A stretch of 64,000 bases of DNA from Nageia nagi. Taxonomy: Eukaryota; Pinophyta. Under the pieces are notes generated by a model, which did not search any database, had not been told where the DNA came from, and saw only the letters and a program-made list of their open reading frames with translations. The position numbers and the translations under genes are program-made. The DNA is taken from contig JBITNC010000001.1 of NCBI GenBank assembly GCA_050084985.1, positions 185,132,001 to 185,196,000 on the forward strand, written 5' to 3'. Of the stretch, positions 58,401 to 64,000 are shown in pieces; position 1 is the first letter of the stretch, and the number at the start of each line of letters is the position of its first letter.

Positions 58401-59622
58401 TTGCTACATAAGAATTTGGTGTTAACCAATGTAACCATGTGCATTAGATTAACCAACTTTACATGCTTAGTTTTTAAACATCGATATATGTTTAAATAAA
58501 ACAACCATACATGCTAAATTTATTAAAAGGACATGCTTAATTTGTTAAAAAAAGTTCATATGTGCAAATGTTTACAATAGAAACTCATAATACATCCCAT
58601 GTATCCAACACTTTTATCCTCAACAAGTACCATAAATGTAGAGGGATAATGTTGAGGCTTATTTTCTTATCTAAAATTAGGCCTTCACCTGGATGCTTAC
58701 AAGGTGGAGCTCAAGTCCTACCAATCCTCAACCAGTTCATCTTGGCCAGTAATATACTCTCACAAGGAGAAGTACTAACTATTTTTCAAGGTTGTGATGT
58801 ATGTTGGATCAGCCAAATTATTAATCTTGATTAGGTTTCAATTTATTCTCTTAGGTTATTAGAATAATCCTTAAAGGGACATGTGAACATGTGGTATCAC
58901 TACACACATGTTTGTCCACCTATTGGAGTTTTATACAGACCAACGTAGGACTTAAGAAAAATTAAGAAGTATGAACTTTTCACCATTTGAGTCATTGGAC
59001 TGAAGGCTCCAATCTACCTTGTCCTCACCTTGTGGCTTCCCAAACAACTTATGTTTCAGAATGTACATGTGGATGTGTTCATTTTAGGGGGGTTGCACAT
59101 TCAATGTTTATGATTTTTGCATAAGTAAAGCAAAAATGTAAAATATAAAATTAAGTGCGTAAAAAAAAAACATCATTCATCAATAACTTGAAACCTAAGA
59201 GTCCAATGGATTTTATTTACTAACTCTTAAAGGACATCTTTAGATAATTCCAAATTTTGCACAAATTCATTCATAACTTGTTTAAGGATTCCATATTTTG
59301 CACAAGTTCATTCATAATTTCGCATAAGGAATTTTAAACAAGGTTCATTCATAACTTGCAAAAAAATTAAGTAAAACATTCATAAAATTCCCTCTTTTTA
59401 TTTAAAAAATCCTAAGTAAGATGCTTTCCCTTCAAAAGATACTAAAAAATATCATTATTAGGTTACCTTAGAATTTTAAGTAAGGAAAATGCTAAGAATT
59501 TTGCACGAGTATCCTAATTGTAATAAGTACTAAATATTGCATTTTAAGGCATTTTATACTAAAGAAAAAAAAAATTGAAGAGTTTTAAAAAAATATCCCC
59601 TTTAACATTAAAAAATAACACT

Positions 59623-61003
59623 GTTTTTTTTTTTTTTTTTTGGTAAGTAAATAAATTCTATTGATTAACTAGTTCGAACAAAATTACATGATGGCCATTA
59701 CTGCCAATCCAGCAAAGGAATCTGAAGACATGTCAAGCTTATGGAAGCTACAGTGATCACAGTTATACATGCTGTACAAAATGCTGAATCAAACCTCTAA
59801 GATAACTGTGACTACCAGTATGACTACTAAGGTCGCTGATGGGACCCCCCTGGAGCATATGCAGTAAGCAAAGGTAGGATGAACAGTGTTGGGGCTTGAT
59901 ACACTGGTTTCTTCTTACACAGGTCCATTCATGGATGGGTTGGAGCAGAAGATGTAATGTCATCTGATCCAGCTAGTGTTGCTTCATCGACAGTGTTTGA
60001 TACTTTGAGATGCCAGGCAAGGAAGATGTGGTCCCAGGGGCGAAGGTTTGATAGTTCTTGCCTTGTTTCATTATCAACAACTGTGTGGGCTGCCCATATC
60101 ATTGCTAAATTTTTGCCTGTAATATGCCAAACCTGGTCTACTGATTTTGGTTGACCTCTGAAAATGCGATTATTCCATTCAATCCATAGATTCCAACAAA
60201 TCATTGCCAGAGCTGCATTCCAGATTACCATTGGCACTTGTCTCTGTTTGGGATATTCCCATGAGGATAGCAGGTTCCCTATGTTGCTTGGCATAGTCCA
60301 CTATAAGCCAAAGATGTAGAGGAATTTGAACCAGATTTCCATGGCGTAGGTACAATGCAAGAGGATGTGAGGCTCTGACTCCTCTGCTTCACCACAAAAA
60401 ACACAATTGTATGGGCCTAAGAAGCCACGTTTGAGCAACTGGACCCCCACAAGGTGTTTATCATGAGTGGCTGTCCATAGAAAAAATTGGGCCTTAGGCC
60501 ATGCTCTGTTTCTCCACACTTTGGACCAAACTGTTGGAGGCCAAGGGGAGTGTGCAGCAGTATGGGGAGCTTTATAGGCTGATTTAACCGTGTATGACCT
60601 TGAGGGAGTAAGTGGCTAGATGAGCTTATCCTCCTCTTTTGGATTGAGCTTGTGGCTGCGTAGCATGGATTCAAGCTGAGTTGATACTACCTCCTGTCCA
60701 GGGAGGATCTCTGTTATTTTCTTCCATCTTGGCTGTCTAACTAAATTGTCATCCACCCACTCATAATAATCCGCAATACTATCTCCCCAAAGATTGCACA
60801 AGATAGTCTTAAGTGCACCAAATTCAAGTTTTTTGGAGAGTGATTCAGGGAGTAACCAGATGTCATCCCAGAATTTTGCTTTTTTCCCTGACCCCACATC
60901 CCACTTTATGAATTGTAGAACATGATTCCTGGCTTTCTTAAGACCATTCCAAACTAATGAACCAATAGGCAGGTTCTCCACTGTGAAGATTCGTGTGGGG
61001 TCC
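59623..61003 (-). mobile_element. 5'-truncated LINE inserted in the C6 leader (1381 bp)
   Basis: Minus-strand non-LTR retrotransposon fragment. A poly(A) tail (T-run at 59624-59641 on plus) marks its 3' end. A perfect 13-bp duplication AAAAAATAACACT flanks it (59610-59622, 61004-61016). Only the C-terminal part of the RT ORF is left, as expected for target-primed reverse transcription that stopped early. Confidence 0.93.
59929..61003 (-). pseudogene. LINE ORF2 C-terminus with zf-RVT domain
   Basis: The minus strand reads GKKAKFWDDIWLLPESLSKK (60616-61005 frame), then WRNRAWPKAQFFLWTATHDK and CVFCGEAEESEPHILLHCTYAMEIW (60301-60519), the zinc-binding reverse-transcriptase domain with CxxC..H..C. 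AALAMICWNLWIEWNNRIF follows (59929-60294). These are the standard landmarks after the RT of plant LINEs. The pieces lie in different frames or are separated by stops (TAG at about 60613), so it is inactive. RT itself is absent. Confidence 0.88.
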
Positions 61004-61016
61004 AAAAAATAACACT

Positions 61017-62385
61017 ATGTTATTCAATAATGCATATTTTTATTTTAAAGCATTTAACCTTTTAAGGTGCTAAAAAAATGTTCTAATTAGCAATTATAAT
61101 TTAAAACTAGAAACCAATTTCCTTTGAAACTCACCACATGTTTCAAAAAAAATGCATTTAAGAGAAATGACGATATCTTACTCAACCATTAATGCATATT
61201 TAACCTTCTATACACTGACCAAAAAAAACCATGTCAGGGAAAAATTATGCCTGGGTTAATGTAAAAACATAATCATTAAATTCATATCATTTTGGTTTTC
61301 TAAAAACGCAAGCAACAGAAGACCATGGCCAAGAGAGGCGCCTATGGAGCGAGGGCCTCACAAGGAGAGAGAGGTCGTGCAAGGAGGAGAAAATGAAGGG
61401 CCTTTGTTAACCGACACAAGGGTTTTTCACAAAGCCTCGTCGATTATCATGCTAGTCTCACACATTAGAGGTCCCCAGTCGAAAAAAATGGAGAGAAATG
61501 AGTCGAGCGGCCAGGAGGGCCCAGGGCGAGCATATGAGTAAACAACGAAAAAAATAATGAGCAAACAACCGACAGCCAGGCGGAGGAGTAAGCAACCTTG
61601 AATGGAACTCAATGTGGGCATGGGCCTGCACAGGTTCGAATCCTGCCATCCACGGAATTGCAGGAGGGTTTTGCCTAAGTCGAGGTACGGAGGAGAGACA
61701 ATACCGCCACCCAAAAGGAGTACAAAACATTTGAAAAAATGTATACACCTCCCTTCCAATTTTAGAAAGAAAAATGACAAATATATATGTATTGTAGAGA
61801 AAAAGAAACTCTTTATTTTAATATTTTTATACAATTTTTGTGTAATGAAAGCATATACATATATATTTTTGTTGTAAAGGAAATGCAACTTTCTTTTTTG
61901 TTTAATACAATTTATTTCAGAATATATTATATTAAAAAAAAACTTCTATATAAAAAATGAATAGGTTAATAGTTTTGAAAAAAAATACTCTATAACATTG
62001 TAAAATATAATTTTTTTTTTTGAGCTAGGAAAAAAAATTATTTATCAAAAAGAAGTATTATTAGAAACAAAAATGTAATTGTTGTATACTAACCCTTTTT
62101 TTAAAAAAATTAGCAATATGCTAAGCAATAAAAAAAATGCAACTACAAAGGTTAGTAAAAAAAATGCATCATTTTAAGCATAATTTAAAAAAAAAAATGA
62201 ACTAACACATCTTCACAAAGTATGTTAATATTACAATGAAATAATCTAAAAAAAATTAATCAAGGGAAAGGAATTTATACCTTCTCTTGTGTTTACCTTA
62301 AACAAAAAAAAGTAAACCCCAAAAGATGATGGACAAAGATGAAAGATGAACCTCCAAGATGTTGAAGAAGAGCTTCCACACCAAG
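61017..62385. other. C6 leader, distal part, with GC-richer module
   Basis: AT-rich leader with a GC-richer module at about 61300-61720 that does not visibly match the C1, C2 or C4 modules. It ends GATGAACCTCCAAGATGT..AGAGCTTCCACACC beside the primer site, as in C1 and C2. Confidence 0.55.
61600..61660 (+). other. tRNA-like B-box segment, possible SINE remnant
   Basis: GGTTCGAATCC (61633-61643) is a perfect RNA polymerase III B box, preceded about 30 bp upstream by an A-box-like TGGAACTCAATGTGGG. The spacing is too short and no acceptor or anticodon stem folds, so it is not a tRNA gene. It may be a worn tRNA-derived SINE head. Confidence 0.3.
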
Positions 62386-62398
62386 CTTTGATACCAAA

Positions 62399-62897
62399 TG
62401 AAGGATTTGAGACTTAAAGAACATAATCCTAAACTACCAAGATCATATGAAAGCTTATTTAAATATCAATACTCTAAGCATACCATCTCGCAAAATGACT
62501 CAAGATATAAAATGGTTCCTCAAACTAGGAGTACATCCACTAACAAGATCTTACTTCATTTACAAAGATAACTCTTTTACAATACTTCTAACTTTATCTC
62601 CTAATCACTATCCTAGAGCATAACTTTGGTTTACAAATTGGTGAGTGATAACAAAGAGGGATCCTTCTATTTATAGGCTAAAATCTCCCTTTGGATCACC
62701 CTTTTTATCATTGTACAAAGGCATGAGATGCTACTCCTTTTTACCCAAGGGGCATGCTCATGAGATGGAGTGTAGGACAAGTTACATTATCATATTCACT
62801 TAAATACTTAAGGTATCTAGGGATACCTTTAAGTATTAATGAATTTACAAATAGGATCATTACAAATTTTTTTAATAATGCATTATACATTCCAACA
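62399..62897 (-). repeat. 5' LTR of C6 (499 bp)
   Basis: Starts (plus) TGAAGGATTTGAG and ends ATTCCAACA. Same U3 inverted repeat at about 62803-62838. Met-type primer site TTGGTATCAAAGC lies just inside. Confidence 0.9.
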
Positions 62898-64000
62898 AGG
62901 TCAACCCTTTTAGAGGGTATTTTAAAGATCTAAAAGTTGTGAGTTTTGCATAGTGATTTCAAGATCTTAGCCCTACAATCCAATTACTATAGTTGAGATT
63001 AAAATTCATCATATTCGCTCAAAAGTTATTCAATTTATCATAAAGATTGCTAAGGAATTTCTTAATGTCTCATCTTTGTAATGATGATCTTTAGAGGTTT
63101 GAAAGCATGAAAATGAGGGAGATCTTGAGTTTTTTTTTTCAAAAAGAATACTTGATCATAAAGAGGTTTGATGATTTGAAATCCTTTTATACTCACTATG
63201 ATGGATTTAGGACCCCCTCAAGAAAGCTTAAGTTAATGTCACCAATCATATTTCCTTTGTTTATCAACTAGTTTAAGGTTACTTAGTTGTAACCCCCTTT
63301 TTAGGCTAATTTCAAATTACCATACAATAATCTTGGATTCTCACTTGGATGGCATTGGATTATAACCATATATATGATCTCTCTCAAGCTTTTAAAATTC
63401 ACTCTTAAAAGACCAACTAATGCAATAATAAAAGTAAATGATTTATAAGAGAAAAATATATTATCACAAAGAACATTTCCAAATTGAAACTTATCATACC
63501 AGTGCTAAGTATCCTAGGCATGAAATGGACATGGAATCTATGAAGAAAAATAAAATTAAACAATACACATGAAATAATAAGGAATAAGTTAATATTAAAT
63601 TTTATGCTTCAACAACATTCGAATGATGTAACATTGAAAAAGGTCATACATCCTAAAATTCACATAGAAGATTCAACCAAAGTAGTTGTTATCATATTAA
63701 TATTCAAAATGATTTCAAGAGTTTGAGTTCATGGTATACAAAATATATTCTTGAATACAAAAGAACACCCTATTGAAATAACCAAATAGGACCTTCAATT
63801 AACAACCTCCCTAGCCTATAACAAAAATAACTTTGATTCTAGAAATGATCATAGTGGTTGCTCAATTGGATAACTTTTTTGTGTAAATAACAATAAGGTT
63901 AAGTAATATGATTGAAGGATGAAGGAAGATGAAAGAATTGGACATGGGCTTAACACAAACCTTGAGGCTGAAATGGAAAATGATGAAATGATCCTTGCTT
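62898..64000. other. Unassigned AT-rich DNA at the right edge
   Basis: About 1.1 kb with no open frame over 60 codons, transposon end or RNA gene that I recognise. Confidence 0.5.

Larger units (their letters stand above)
50129..62897 (-). mobile_element. Ty1/copia element C6, carrying C2 and a LINE
   Basis: Minus-strand copia with LTRs 50129-50627 and 62399-62897 (499 bp). The left LTR end is mutated (GGAAGG for TGAAGG). AAGGTCAA occurs near both outer edges (50117-50124, 62897-62904), but the left copy is a few bases off the LTR, so the duplication is uncertain. C2 sits in the 3' spacer and a LINE in the leader. The primer site reads TGGTATCAAAGC beside the right LTR. The pol frames are heavily broken. 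Confidence 0.88.

Noticed and set aside
61600-61672. tRNA gene at the B box
   Set aside because: No acceptor or anticodon stem folds and box spacing is too short.

Overview
The window looks like intergenic DNA from a large, repeat-rich land-plant nuclear genome. It is AT-rich and full of Ty1/copia and Ty3/gypsy LTR retrotransposons, many nested. The evidence is the gag-pol motifs, initiator-Met-type primer binding sites and 5-bp target duplications. A gymnosperm or similar giant-genome seed plant would fit, but I cannot fix the species. Only one ordinary host gene is supported: a Hikeshi/OPI10-family gene (DUF775, Hsp70 nuclear import carrier) at about 14.9-15.8 kb, in a short GC- and CpG-richer island. 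A cluster of heat-shock elements lies just upstream of it.

Layout, left half. 1-1355 is the 3' end of a plus-strand copia element with its 3' LTR. 1492-10028 is a decayed minus-strand Ty3/gypsy element of the Tat type; its reverse transcriptase is split by a 664-bp solo copia LTR (5564-6227, TSD CAAAA). 10029-14700 holds short tandem repeats, a TA/CA microsatellite, a hairpin, and a LINE ORF1-like relic interrupted by a second solo LTR (11501-11931, TSD TCAAC). After the Hikeshi gene come a Mutator-like MITE (16722-17336), another LINE ORF1-like relic (18.6-19.7 kb) and unassigned AT-rich DNA.

Layout, right half. 22146-30853 is a complete minus-strand copia element (C1) with two 489-bp LTRs that I read as identical and TSD ATTGA. 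31168 to about 49748 is a Ty3/gypsy chromovirus relic (G5). It contains plus-strand copia C4 (34462-49044, TSD TTATG), which in turn contains minus-strand copia C3 (40181-46544, TSD ACTTA). 50129-62897 is minus-strand copia C6. It contains a young non-autonomous copia derivative C2 (51000-54147, TSD AATAC) with no gag-pol, and a 5'-truncated LINE (59623-61003, 13-bp TSD). Nothing is recognised from 62898 to the end.

How the parts relate. C1, C2, C3, C4, C6 and the left-end fragment are related copia elements. They share a long gag-upstream leader, a gag zinc knuckle in which the second cysteine is apparently replaced, an approximately 0.8-kb 3' untranslated spacer flanked by two polypurine tracts and holding repeated hairpins with compensatory changes, and an inverted repeat in U3. 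C1 has identical LTRs but several stops and a frameshift in pol, and C2 has no pol, so both were probably mobilised in trans by an intact relative outside this window. The most interesting signals are the heat-shock elements beside the Hikeshi gene, the covarying hairpin array with duplicated polypurine tracts, and the recent mobility of defective copies.
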